A DNA stretch of 64,000 bases. Origin: Ceratodon purpureus (Eukaryota > Streptophyta > Bryopsida > Pseudoditrichales > Ditrichaceae). The first letter of the stretch is position 1. Every line of letters starts with the position of its first letter. The DNA is taken from the NCBI GenBank assembly GCA_014871385.1, contig CM026432.1:9726825-9790824 (forward strand). Reading direction: 5' to 3'. The notes beneath the pieces are model-generated. The model worked only from the letters and a program-made list of their open reading frames with translations. It was not told where the DNA came from and searched no databases. This document shows positions 23,098 through 34,001 of this stretch, one piece after another. The position numbers were made by a program, and so were the translations under genes.

Positions 23098-23504
23098 TGT
23101 ACCCAAAACTCAACCTAACCCAACAACCATACCCACAACTACTTCAGCGCCTCTAACATCAATCCTCCAAAAGAACTCCCTCAAATTACTTCTCCAACAA
23201 AAGCATAGCAAACTGGTGGTTCCACCACCAGATTGCAGCTTCCACCACCTAAACCTCCAACACACCAAATCTCAAAACCAAAACAACCCCAACTATTTCA
23301 GCTAAAAGAACAATCCTCCAAAAACTGACTCACTCTCCACAAAGCCCACCAATCTAACATATAATAAAACCAGGCAGTACTTCCAGCGACATACACAATA
23401 CTTCCAGTGCAATGCTATGTGCAGCAACGATGAAAGAAACCAAACCTTCACATCCCAATCCTACCTTCAATGCTCCAAACCTCTCCTCTCAAACACACAA
23501 CTAC

Positions 23505-23845
23505 TAAAACTCAAAACAAACATTCCCAAAAAGAGTAATCCTCCACAAAAGAGCTATATTCTTCACAACAGAGTACAAAACTCATATCCAGTAAAACCAA
23601 GCTTAGAGATTCTAATACCACCTTCAAGTGACTCCAAAACTCCAAAACTCCAAAACCGAAACCACAACCACAACTACTAAAACTCAAAGACTAATACTCC
23701 AAACAAACGTCCCCAAAACAGTTTTTCTTCACAAAAGAGTCATATTCTTCACAAAAGAGTACAAAACTTATAACCAGTGAAACCAAGCTTACAGATTATG
23801 ATACCACCTTCAAGGGACTTCAATGCTCCAAAACTTCAAACCAAG
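23505..23845. repeat. imperfect ~175-bp tandem duplication
   Basis: Text from about 23505 (aactactaaaactcaaa ... gtacaaaactcatatccag ... accaagcttagagatt) recurs from about 23677 (ending near 23845) with substitutions and small indels. It lies 0.4-0.75 kb upstream of the alpha/beta hydrolase start codon on the minus strand and contains no gene. Confidence 0.7.
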
Positions 23846-24059
23846 CCAACAGCTAGAGCTCAAAGATGAAACGACATGTCTACCAAAGTGAATATGATGT
23901 CAGGTGATGGGAAAATGGTGCCAGTGATGGAGTTGGATGCAATGCGATGTGGGAGAACATGGAAATTATGATGACTGAGGCAGATTTGTGAGAGATTGGA
24001 AACGCATGCATGCATTCATGAGCTTGTTGAAGTGAAGGAGAAGGTGAAGTTTGCCACCT

Positions 24060-24075
24060 GGGAGGGTGGGGAGGG
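24060..24075 (+). promoter_or_regulatory. G-quadruplex motif
   Basis: GGGAGGGTGGGGAGGG has four runs of at least three G with single-base loops, a very stable parallel quadruplex pattern. It lies in a purine-rich stretch about 1 kb upstream of the hydrolase start, on the strand opposite to that gene. Any regulatory role is inferred. Confidence 0.6.
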
Positions 24076-27058
24076 CCGAGGTGGACTCCGGAAGGGGAAA
24101 TGGGGGGGTGCCACGTCGGCTGCCAGGTGGACAGATGGGGGGGAGTAAGAGGTGGGTGGGCGACGAGTGGAATCGTTTGATTCGTCTCCATCTTGTCGTG
24201 GGAATGGAAGAGAAGGGGTCCAACTTCCGAAGGTAAAATTGCCAATGGCATTGAAGTGAGTTACTGTGCTGATAAGACACAAGCAGGTGAGTCGATTTTG
24301 GTGAGTCAGAGAAGCATGGCATGATAGATCGTGGTTCATGTCCCTTTGGAGCTTACTATTTGCGATGGAAATCACAAAGTTGTGAAGTAATAACTAGGCA
24401 GTAGAAGAGGTAGAAACTTTGGATAGATTTCTGTGTGTTAAAAAGATGGCTATTTGTCTGATAATCTTCCTCTGGAGTGAATTGAAAAGCTGTAATGTGA
24501 TGTTATGTTTTGTAACTATGGGAGTGACAAGACACTGTGACATGATGTTAGTTCTCTTCGCAGGGTAAGCTCATGAACCACCTACACATCATGAAATTAA
24601 AAAGCTTTGGTAGATAGGAAATCGTCTTATACCGATCTGGTTCGACATCTCCTCTTCACACACCATTGAGAGTTTTTCAAGTTAGGAAATGGAGTTGCTG
24701 AAGCGAACTAGTGAAAATCTAATGTTTCCTTACTCTTGCGTTGTGATTATATCTTTTCTCTTGATTGTGAGAGTTGGCTACTCTGTTGAAAGGTTGGATG
24801 TTTCATGAACGCGTCACCAGCCAGCTGGTGGGGATTATGGTCACCTGCAACAGCCAATGCATGCAGGCATGTCTATTGACAGAAGTCATGTAGGAGTTCC
24901 GAAACTGTGGAAGGACAAGGGAGATGGAGTATGAGATGTCGGTGTGGAATCCCGGGATCCATGGTTTGATGGATCAGGTGCGGATCAACTGGATATGGAT
25001 TGGGTTGGGTTGTACCGGTGCAGATCTTCTGCCCTTGCCTTGCCTCCTCAGTTTTATGTTGGATTGTTCTTTTGATTGCATTGATATCATGGCTTGCCTC
25101 CCGAAGTTTCCTTGAAAGCACCGCACATAGACAGTAAATTTACTAGACTCGCTGCAACTTGAGGAGTCTTCAGTCTATCAGAGCTCACATCCGACTGTCT
25201 TCAAAAAAATTGGTTTTGCTTGGGCTGATTTGATTCGATAAGTCTCGAAGCTTGTTCACAATCGTGGTGAATTCATGTCGAAGAAGCTACGTTGAAGCTG
25301 ATATGTTCGCTGACGGAACACTATTTCAGCGCCTTTCATGTTCTGGTGTAACTTGCCAGCGTTGGCCAACCCTGTTATCGCTGCTTTACCAAATAAAGTC
25401 TGTAGGAAATCATTGTCCTTTATATCCATAGCTGTTTTTTCAACTAAATATTGACATATCCTGGATCTGGAAGGCAGAGAGGCACCTTTTTCTGCTTTCT
25501 CATGTGCACAGCAGTTACTCAGCTAACTCCACCTGTGAGTGACACCCGGTTTTATCGAAAAAAACCTTTCTTCGGTGCTTTAAGTTCTTTTCTGTGGAAA
25601 GGAATGATGTCTACATTTTTTTGCAATTGAACTGCGTTCGATGTGTTTCAACAACAACAACTAAAACAAAGAAAAAAGAAAAAGAATGAGGAATAATGTC
25701 AAGATTCATGTTCATAAGGTATAAATTATAAATTTGAAAAAATGGAAAAAACCAAAAATAAATAAATGAAATCATGTTGTTAAATTTACATCCAACCTTC
25801 AACAGATTTTCCAGCCTATTGTCGTTGCTCCAACCGACTTCTTATTGTCAGAGGGACTCGGTGTTGAGAGTTGTGACAAGTGTCGCTCTTGTTTTAGATA
25901 TTGTTTGTCTTTGTAAGTTGAGTCATACATGACCTGAGGGACTTCAAAGTCTACATACTCCGTGTACTGTACAATATTTGATCAGTCAACTTGGGCAGAG
26001 TTCGCACCTGGAGCTTCTTGTGCCACTCCTGCTCATTTTGCGACTTCTAAGCTGCTCCTCTCATTTAGAAGCGGCCAGTTGATCCGGTGCACTTCTTTTT
26101 TCGAGGGAAGCATCTCGGCGTTTCGGTGTGGTAGTTGAGGCTCGACAATCGAGAAGTGTTAGTTCCGCCTGGAGACTGGCTCAGCAGAATTGTACATTGG
26201 AACTTCTGATGGCCTGGAACACGGATATCACTACAGTTATGGCATTTTCTATTTATTACAGCAGGTCTTGAATAACGTGTGGAAATAGTTACAGTAGTCA
26301 GATCTCAGAAGTCAGAAATTGGCACTCCATATGCACCACTGGAAGGACATTTCAGATATGTTAGTGCCAGAGAAGAGGACAAGATCAGGCCCAACCTCTG
26401 CATCGCCAACAGACATGAGCTGTATGTACCAACTGGAGATTTGAGACTTATATGATATGCTCGGTGATAACAACATGAAGAAGCCAAAGGTGACCAAATA
26501 TGAGCTCTTATAGCGAATCCAAGATACGTAAAAGGTTTACCCGGAGGTAGACTAGTAAAACGTACAGTGATGGTAGGCAGTGAGTTAATAATCCGGCGTA
26601 CACCACACTTGCAGAAACAAGATATTGCAAGGTGAGTGGATTGTAAAGCGGATACCAGACCTCGCACGTATCCTCGCAATCATATACATAATATGATTCT
26701 CTATTCCTGGTGAAAAGGAAAGAGACAGATACAAACAGATGTCTTCAACAGAAATAATGCAAAGCATTTCAGCTGTAACGAGATGAATAACAAGTCGGAA
26801 GGGATTACAATGATATAGATTGTTGAATCATGGGATCTTATATCTTGATCCTTGTGGAAAGAAGTGGAGACTACGCTAAAACCTCCATAACTGAATCAAA
26901 CCAGGCACCATTTCGTCATTATCATAAAATAGCAAAGGACTGACGTATGTTATGTCTCACAGAATCAAGAGAGTTGAATTCTCTCAGAGTTGTTCCTGCC
27001 CAATCTGGACACTGTAGAAAAGAATTTGACAAACGAAGCTTGGTAGGGATCAGCGCCA

Positions 27059-28498
27059 TCACGAAACTCTGTGAGCGCTCTTGAGGGGAGGAAGATTCTT
27101 CAACTTCAGCTGCTGTTGCATCCACTCCCAGCCTTCCTCACCGACCTCGCCTCCAAGACCCCGGACGACTGCTCCCCCTGTACAGCACCCCATTTTACAG
27201 CAATCTTCGAGCGAAAGGTTATTCAGAACCCCATACAAGAATCCGCTTGCAAATAAATCACCTGCTCCAGTTGTGTCAACTGTGGTGGTCTCCTTAATAG
27301 CTGAGACTCTGACGGTCTCCCCGCGATGACGCGCAATGCAGCCCTTGGCGCCCAACATTACAACTACCCTCTCGCAGTACTTCGAGAGGAAATTCAAGCA
27401 CGTCTCGGGACAAGGATCCTCCTCAGCCTTGATAAGCTCTCGTGCTTCGTCCTCATTGGCAAACACGAGGTCAACTTTCCCAGACTCAAGCAGCCTCATT
27501 AACGTAGGGCGAAAATTCCTCACAACCTCAAAACTGGCAAGATCCATTGACACTTTCACTCCAACCTTCTGACAAAGATCTACTGCATTCTCCAAAAGAT
27601 TCTCTCCATAAAAACCATATCCGTTCAAAACTACCCACTTGGCACCTCTGAAATCTTCCTTGGTCAATTCCTCAGCTTGGAGACGAACAGCATTCAGAAA
27701 GCAGGGCCGCATAGTTCGGTTACCCTCCGCATCTACAAGACAAGCGCACTGCGCCGTAAGCCCCGGCACAGCCCGCAGCCGAGTCAAGTCCACCCCAGCA
27801 TGCGCCATATTCTCAGCGAACATCTGACCTCTGTCATCAACGCCCCGTACCCCCACCAGAGCCGTCTTCACCCCCAAACCATGCGCCAAGCCTCTAATGG
27901 TATTCGCAACACTCCCCCCGGCTAGGGTTTTCACCCCCTGCTCCGCAGCACCATTCGCACTCATCAAGAAGTGAGAATTTACCTCACGCAGGATATGATC
28001 CAGCTCTTCCTCCGTAACACGCATAGACCCACCTCGCTCGCCCGGAACAGACTCAAGCAACGACCAATCTACCCGCGCAACATGGTCCACCAACGCAACA
28101 GGCTGCAAACCCACAACATCCGTCCTCGCCACCTCATGATCAACACCATTCTGCCTCGCAACTCCATTCTCCAGACCCACTACCCCATTCTCATGCCCGT
28201 TCTCTTGAACGCCGCCGTTCATGGCACGCCCCCCATGATTAGGGTTGGAGAATTCGCCCAGCCGAGGCTCACTGGCGCCGTTCTCCCGCACGGAAGTCTC
28301 AGCCACCCGCGAGGACACACCATTGCAGGCGTGACAGCCGCCGCCGCCACCACTTCCACAGGCTCCGTTCTGCGACGACCCAACTCCAACGTTCCCCGAC
28401 TCAGGACCTAATTGGGTGGTTTCTGGGGTGACGAACTGGGTGGGCACACCCTGGGGCTCTTCCGCTGAGGCGTCGTCCTGGGGGAAGACGGCCCCCAT
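27059..28498 (-). CDS. pfkB-family carbohydrate/nucleoside kinase (At1g19600-like)
   Basis: A single exon encodes 479 residues from the ATG at 28498; codons upstream in frame contain no ATG. The first roughly 130 residues are low complexity (Gly/Cys/Asn-rich, repeated ENG and QNG motifs) and differ from the conserved part. The core begins near GLQPVALVDHVARVDW and has the substrate-side motif GGSVANTIRGL, FANEDEA, and the pfkB signature DTTGAGDLFASGFLYG (408-423), whose Asp414 is the expected catalytic base. The family phosphorylates sugars or nucleosides with ATP. The sequence resembles the plant At1g19600 group, whose substrate I cannot assign. The lack of introns contrasts with its neighbours. 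Four Cys lie in the stretch EDCCKMGCCTGG. Confidence 0.9.
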   Translation of the reverse strand: MGAVFPQDDASAEEPQGVPTQFVTPETTQLGPESGNVGVGSSQNGACGSGGGGGCHACNGVSSRVAETSVRENGASEPRLGEFSNPNHGGRAMNGGVQENGHENGVVGLENGVARQNGVDHEVARTDVVGLQPVALVDHVARVDWSLLESVPGERGGSMRVTEEELDHILREVNSHFLMSANGAAEQGVKTLAGGSVANTIRGLAHGLGVKTALVGVRGVDDRGQMFAENMAHAGVDLTRLRAVPGLTAQCACLVDAEGNRTMRPCFLNAVRLQAEELTKEDFRGAKWVVLNGYGFYGENLLENAVDLCQKVGVKVSMDLASFEVVRNFRPTLMRLLESGKVDLVFANEDEARELIKAEEDPCPETCLNFLSKYCERVVVMLGAKGCIARHRGETVRVSAIKETTTVDTTGAGDLFASGFLYGVLNNLSLEDCCKMGCCTGGAVVRGLGGEVGEEGWEWMQQQLKLKNLPPLKSAHRVS

Positions 28499-29662
28499 GG
28501 CTGCTGCTGCTGCAGCTGCTGCAACTTGGGGATGGTCCGGAACGCAGACACCAAGCGCGGAAGAGACGAAGGGATGTGCCTCAGCGCTCACGCTCCAGCG
28601 CCCTTTTGTCCCCCCCAAACCCTTACCGGTGATCGCCCGTGGCGGCCCCTATTGCCGCGCCCTCTGACCGCCCCTCCCCCGTCGCGCCGCATCTCCCTTG
28701 GCGGCTTCCTTGTGGCCACGGATACGGAATATCGAGGATTCGGATATCAATAATCTACGTCGGGCCCACTTCTGCTTTTTGTACTAATTCTGGGGTAGAA
28801 ATTAAAAAACATTGCACTGGTTCCGGGGCATGTCAAGCCGGGGGCACCGGCAGGGAGAATCTATTGGGGACTCGCTTTCCGTGATTTGCAGAAACAGTCT
28901 CTCCAGGCCGGTGGTTGGTTCCTCAGGGTCCCGAACTGGCCACCCGTTTCTGGAATATGCGACGTAACAACTTACAAGTAGCGTGATTTTTGGCGTGTTT
29001 CTGAGATTGGTGAAGGTATTTTCCAGACAGAGAGAATGGAATCCAAAGAGGGGTTGGAGGGAAAGTGTACCTTGAAAGTTGAAGGATTCAGAATTTTTGG
29101 AGTCCGATTCCTGAGGTTGCAGTCCTGGGTTTGGAAAGGAGAAATCCGCTGATTGCGAAATTGTTTATACACGGCTTTTATGATAATTCTGTTCATTACA
29201 AGTTCAGATGACAGTGGACAGCACCGTATCAGCACCATATCATCATGAAAAATCTGGGCTTCTGCGAACAGAAACCGCGTCACTTTCTGCTGACTAGGTT
29301 TAAATGTAGTGCTGCTATCTCAGCAGCTAGGACTACCGACATGGCCACTGAAGTAGAAGTGGACCACATTTTGGACCAAACTAAGGAAAACCAAGTGCTA
29401 AGTAGTCAGCTTAAATACCGAGCCCGTTTCCTCTCTTCGACGAAGGGGAGAACAGTGGAGCACTAGCCTGGGAGACTGTAGCCCTAGTCGAGTGCGGATA
29501 GATGCCCTACATGGCTCAAAAACAGCGGATTAGGTGCTCCTATTACGAGCAAGCTTCAGATTTGTGCTACAAATCCCTCCTAAACGGGTATCCATTGAGT
29601 TGAGAGTAATTTACTTCACGTTTTGATGCTGAAGGACTTGACAGCGGCTCCAAGATGTCGCC
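28499..29662. other. pfkB promoter region and TRAPPC5 3' region
   Basis: A CTG/GCA triplet run spans 28500-28520 at the pfkB start. The GC-rich stretch to about 28720 is probable 5' UTR or promoter. The rest, to 29662, holds no frame with a recognisable domain and likely includes the TRAPPC5 3' UTR. Confidence 0.45.
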
Positions 29663-32185
29663 TCAGCCAAGACGGGCATCTCGCTGCACAACCTGCAAAG
29701 GATCCCGCAAACAAATCCACAAAATGAAAACTAGAAATTTAACTCCCAATCGGCCTTATGAAAACTCGAGGAGCTGCAACTACGAAGGGTGTAAACTCGT
29801 ACTGCGAGAATGCTGCTCCTCCAACAACATTGGGAAAATAAACTGGAAACCTTATATTAACTTTCAGTGGAATCAAAAATCGAGACGTACCTCTTCAGCA
29901 AATTTAATCAGTATGGTTGTGCGGGGCCGAGCTTGGCCCTCAACTGCAACAAAATGAGCTGTTACCCTTGCTGGAAAGCCAGCTCCATCCAAAACTCCCT
30001 GCATGGAATATATTCAAATGGTTGGAACTAAACCAGACAATCGCTCATTCTTGATTCCCGTCATTAAAGTAGTCTTCAGGTGAGTGACTTAAAGGGGTTC
30101 AAAACTTGAATTGAGAGGGCCAAATTACACTGTTACGAACAAAGTCAACTAAATTTTGTTGACAATAATGTAGGTCCAAATGTGTTCAAGATAGAATTAC
30201 CTTGACAATACCAGCCACAAACGTCCCACAATTGAAGCCCCCCATACCTTGTGGAACCGAAACAAACCTGATTCAACCAAACAGGAGTTATTCTTTTGGA
30301 GACAAATAGTCCGCCAGGTCTTCATATTTGCTACTTAACGCATGTAAGCAGCTTGAAAGAGAGAGCTGCAACTGTTTCGAACATATTTCACCCATGTGCT
30401 CGGCTATTTTGAGCAGACATTTTGGATATATGTCTTTACAAACAGGATGTCGAGCTACAAGGATTAAAATTCAAAAATGGCTGAGTTAAAGTTGATAAAT
30501 TAAGCAATTTACGCTGGTGGCTGTACAAGTCCAAAACCAACAACTGCTATGTTCAACAAGAGATGCATGTACAGATATTGAGCGTGAAAGAATTCTGCAC
30601 TAACCACAGCTCTAAGCGCACAGGACAAATTGAACTTCAATCTTGACACCGATAAGCAGCCATGAAATAGAATGAGAAGACACACCTGTTTACAATAAGC
30701 TCCTTTTCGCTTATCATGTACTCATCTTCATGCTCCGTACCTTTTTCTAACGAATCTGCCACCTGAAAGTGATAATCAATCCATCTTTAGTATGGGCTCA
30801 TACAAATGAGCAACAATGTGATACAACAGCTGCCTGGTTGAGATATATCCGTGCTAATTACCTTTCCGAAGAGAGACTTCCACACAGTGCTATGGACAAA
30901 TGAAAGAATTCCGAGAACTCTTGTCTCTCTCCTGTTAGCCTGCCATCACATTCCAAGATCGCTGAGTCAGAAATCCAGTTCCAAGAACATTATTCGTAAT
31001 GTTAGCAGCTAGGATTGAAATAAGCAAATATTTCTTAGACTATGAACATCAGCACTGGACATTGACAGACATAATGTCTGCAACGTTCAGAATGTCCTAG
31101 CTACAAATTCTACCGAGCTCAATTGGCATCTATCAACGGTGAAACAGATGGAAAATTTAGACAATCTAGCGTGGTATACGACCCTTAAAGTATAGGGCAA
31201 AAGACGTATATTAAGTTCGTATCATCTTTTTCAGCTCATACCTTCTCTCTGTGGCATAACAATTCAAGCATCCGAATGCCAACTGCATACCCGGCTTCTT
31301 CCAGCCTGCTCGTCCAAGTTCCACAAGACAAGGAATAACGCCACAGTTGTAAGAAATCTTCCTTTGAAGGCACATCAACTCTAGACGATCAACAATAAAC
31401 AAATAGACTTGCAATTGCAGTAGTCATTCATTATTGCTGCAAACCAAATCCAAAAAGCGGGGAGAAATTTGACCTGTGCTCCAAATCTGAAATATTCTCC
31501 ACTTTCCCTTGGTTGTACTGCACCAGCTCGGAAAACAAAAATGCAAACGCACTGAGGCTCACCTGCACACATGTCATCAACGAGAGATAAGCAAAACAGT
31601 GCTCGGATGTTTATCTCAGAATCAATTTGGACGTTCATCTGCATGCTTAGATCGCAATGTTCATCATTATGCTTAGGTTTTCAATGTTCATCTATACGCT
31701 TAGTACAAAAAGACTCAGAGTAGATTATTCTGCCGCAAATGAGCACGAATCTTCTACTTCCTATTCTCTCTCCATTTCAACAACACGAAAACGAAACCCT
31801 AAACCACTCGAAACTCCTCACCAATTCCGCAACGAAGTTTTCCAACACAGCATCCTGCTCCGCCAAACAAACAACGAATCCTTTTCCCCGCATTCTCTCT
31901 CCACAAAGCAACAAAGAAAACGAAACCCTAGGCGGTAATGGTGAAGAGGATTTGCACACGAAACTCCTCACAAGGATTTCAAACGGCTCCGCAAGATCCA
32001 CCACACGAACAATCAATCCCCTTCCTCGCATTCCCTCGCCATCAAGCGACACAGAAACTAAAACCTCAGCGCTGGCTAAGACGAGATGTTTTAGTAGAAA
32101 AAAGGTGGCTTACCTCGGCCTTGCCCTTCCCGAGCGGCCTGTCCACAACGTTCAAGTTCTGCTTGGCTCTGCCGACCCCTATCAT
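29663..32185 (-). CDS. TRAPPC5: TRAPP complex subunit TRAPPC5/Trs31
   Basis: Eight small exons on the minus strand (32185-32114, 31562-31474, 31305-31242, 30939-30862, 30762-30686, 30267-30201, 29998-29891, 29692-29663) join in phase to give 194 residues, the typical TRAPPC5 length. Matching segments include EVSLSAFAFLFSELVQYNQG, RLEEAGYAVGIRMLELL, RRETRVLGILSFVHSTVWK, SLFGK, DEYMISEKELIVNRFVSVP, FNCGTFVAGIVKGVLDGAGF and RPRTTILIKFAEE. TRAPPC5 is a core subunit of the TRAPP complexes, which activate Rab GTPases in ER-to-Golgi and intra-Golgi traffic. It acts in the cytosol on membranes. The N-terminus is short (MIGVGRAKQNLN...) as in other family members. No anomaly is seen in the coding exons; intron 1 carries repeats. 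Confidence 0.93.
31739..32075. repeat. degenerate ~140-bp repeats in TRAPPC5 intron 1
   Basis: Strings such as cgaaactcctcac, ccgcattctctctcca / cgcattccctcgcca, gaaaacgaaaccctaaacc / gaaaacgaaaccctagg and ttcaaacggctccgcaag recur about every 140 bases, roughly 2.5 copies. The repeats create open frames on both strands that are not genes. The aaaccctaa strings resemble plant telo-boxes. Confidence 0.6.
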
Positions 32186-34001
32186 CGCTTCCGAAGCAGC
32201 TACACCACGGATCCAGGCGCTGTGCAAGAGCGCGCAAGCCGATCAACGCTGTGCGAGTCGAGGCAACACTTGATCGATCAACTCCTCTTCGTCTCCGACA
32301 CTCGTCTCGGCAAGCAGTTCTGTGTCTTTACTCCTCGGTTGATATCCGCGTGATACTGGTGCAATATCATCTTCATACCCTGTCACACATGTACAATATC
32401 CTTCCCATGAATTAGGAAGATTAACAAAAATTTGAGTACAAAAAAAATGGAGTAACATGTACTATAAATCATAATTAGACAACACACAATTGAAATTCGA
32501 ATATAGCAATGCCGTGCTTAATGGGCAACAACCCGAGTATTCTAGTCATATCTCTAATTGAGCAGGTGTTGGATATTCTTCATATATAAAAATCACTTAC
32601 GATTACAAGTTATTACTATTTGCGGCACTTACAACTGGCCTGAAACGAACTATAATTTTCAAATCGACGACCGTTTATAGATTGCAGTATGGATGATAAA
32701 GGAATTTACATAGCACCTCTAGACATTTTTTAATTGAATATGTTTCAGGCCTTTAAGCATATAAGCCAGATGGAGATTTAACGATTTGAAGGACCACTAG
32801 AGATGTTAATATCAAGTGCTTTAAATTGCTAACTTTTGATATAATATCGAATGCCTTAAACCGATAACTTTTGATATGTAGCCATCACTTTAAATCGACA
32901 ACTCTTGAAATGTACGCATGGAGAGGTGGAGTTCCTCCATGTAGTAAATCAAAGTGATTTCACTCACATTTAGTGGGAGAGAAAAGAGAAGACAGAGAAA
33001 GGTTATACAACATTCACAAAATCAAGTTATCAAATGAAAACAAGCTATCTCCACTTTATTTCCACTTTATATAGCTCAACATTTCATTTACAAACATTCC
33101 ATACCAAGTGATTTGTATACCTGAACATTCCATATGCAAACATGGGTTTACCGGTACCACACCAAGTGTTTGGACGCCTTGAGTTGAGAAGTGACCAAGT
33201 GCCCGGGTTCTATCAAGCAAGCAAGTGCAAATTCCACTGAGTTACACTTGAGTCAGGCGTAACTCAGTGCAAATTCCACTGAGTTATATACCGGTAGTTC
33301 TTTCCAAGCTTCAACTCAGTGGAATTCGTTACTATCTAAGCAAAAGCTTCGCCATGGGTAAGGATAGAAAGGGCCTTGAAGAGTGTTCGTAAGCACAATG
33401 ATTTTACACTCAAAAACAGATTAAATATGGTAGGTAGTACGGTAGTCATTGAAGTTACAGAAGCTTGGTTGTAGATTTTTCTGCCATTGCGATCCTGTTA
33501 CTCAGGAAAGTATCCATCTAATTCACACGAGGCATGAATCTCAGCTTGATTCGTCCTAAGACTACCAACTGCAAAACTTCTCGGTAACGTCTAGGAAGGG
33601 CGCACAGGAAACTACACCTTAGAAATGAAAGGAGAAATTGTACAGTGGTTGCAGACTGCAAACCGGACATGCACCGTAACACCGTCTCGTCACATGCTCG
33701 AAAATCCAGTGGACTTCCAACTCAGCATCCACTTGACAGCCTAGTCACGGAACTGTCAGAAAGAAAACACAAGGAGGTTCCCTTGGCTAGCTAGAAAATC
33801 TTTCCACGGTGCCCACATTCAGAGGTGGACACTTCGCATAAGTCAAAACTTCGGCAGTGCTTGGTGATGTCACGTTATCTGAGAAGCAAGCATGATAGAA
33901 CAAGTCCAATCTAGACATAACTCTGCTCCGGGTCCCGGGAACGTTTTCTCCTTGAGGGACTCATGCAGGTGAATGGCCGGCTCATTCCTACCAGGTATGT
34001 T
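32186..34001. other. spacer between TRAPPC5 and the PNPOx-like gene
   Basis: No coding gene is visible. A mosaic of short repeats occurs at 33225-33326: gtgcaaattccactgagtta appears at 33225 and 33267, and the inverted form aactcagtggaatt at 33313. This suggests a decayed mobile element. The TRAPPC5 promoter must lie within the first part. Confidence 0.5.

Larger units (their letters stand above)
23098..27058. other. spacer between the hydrolase and pfkB genes
   Basis: The region holds the hydrolase promoter (with a duplicated segment), a G-rich patch at 24050-24150 with a G-quadruplex motif, and mixed low-coding DNA to 27058. A 124-codon minus frame at 26305-26679 has no recognisable domain. 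The part nearest 27058 is likely the pfkB 3' UTR. I see no supported gene. Confidence 0.5.

Noticed and set aside
26305-26679. 124-codon minus-strand frame downstream of pfkB
   Set aside because: No recognisable motif and no supporting splice structure; likely 3' UTR or spacer.
27971-28411. Plus-strand frame of 146 codons
   Set aside because: Antisense shadow of the pfkB coding exon.
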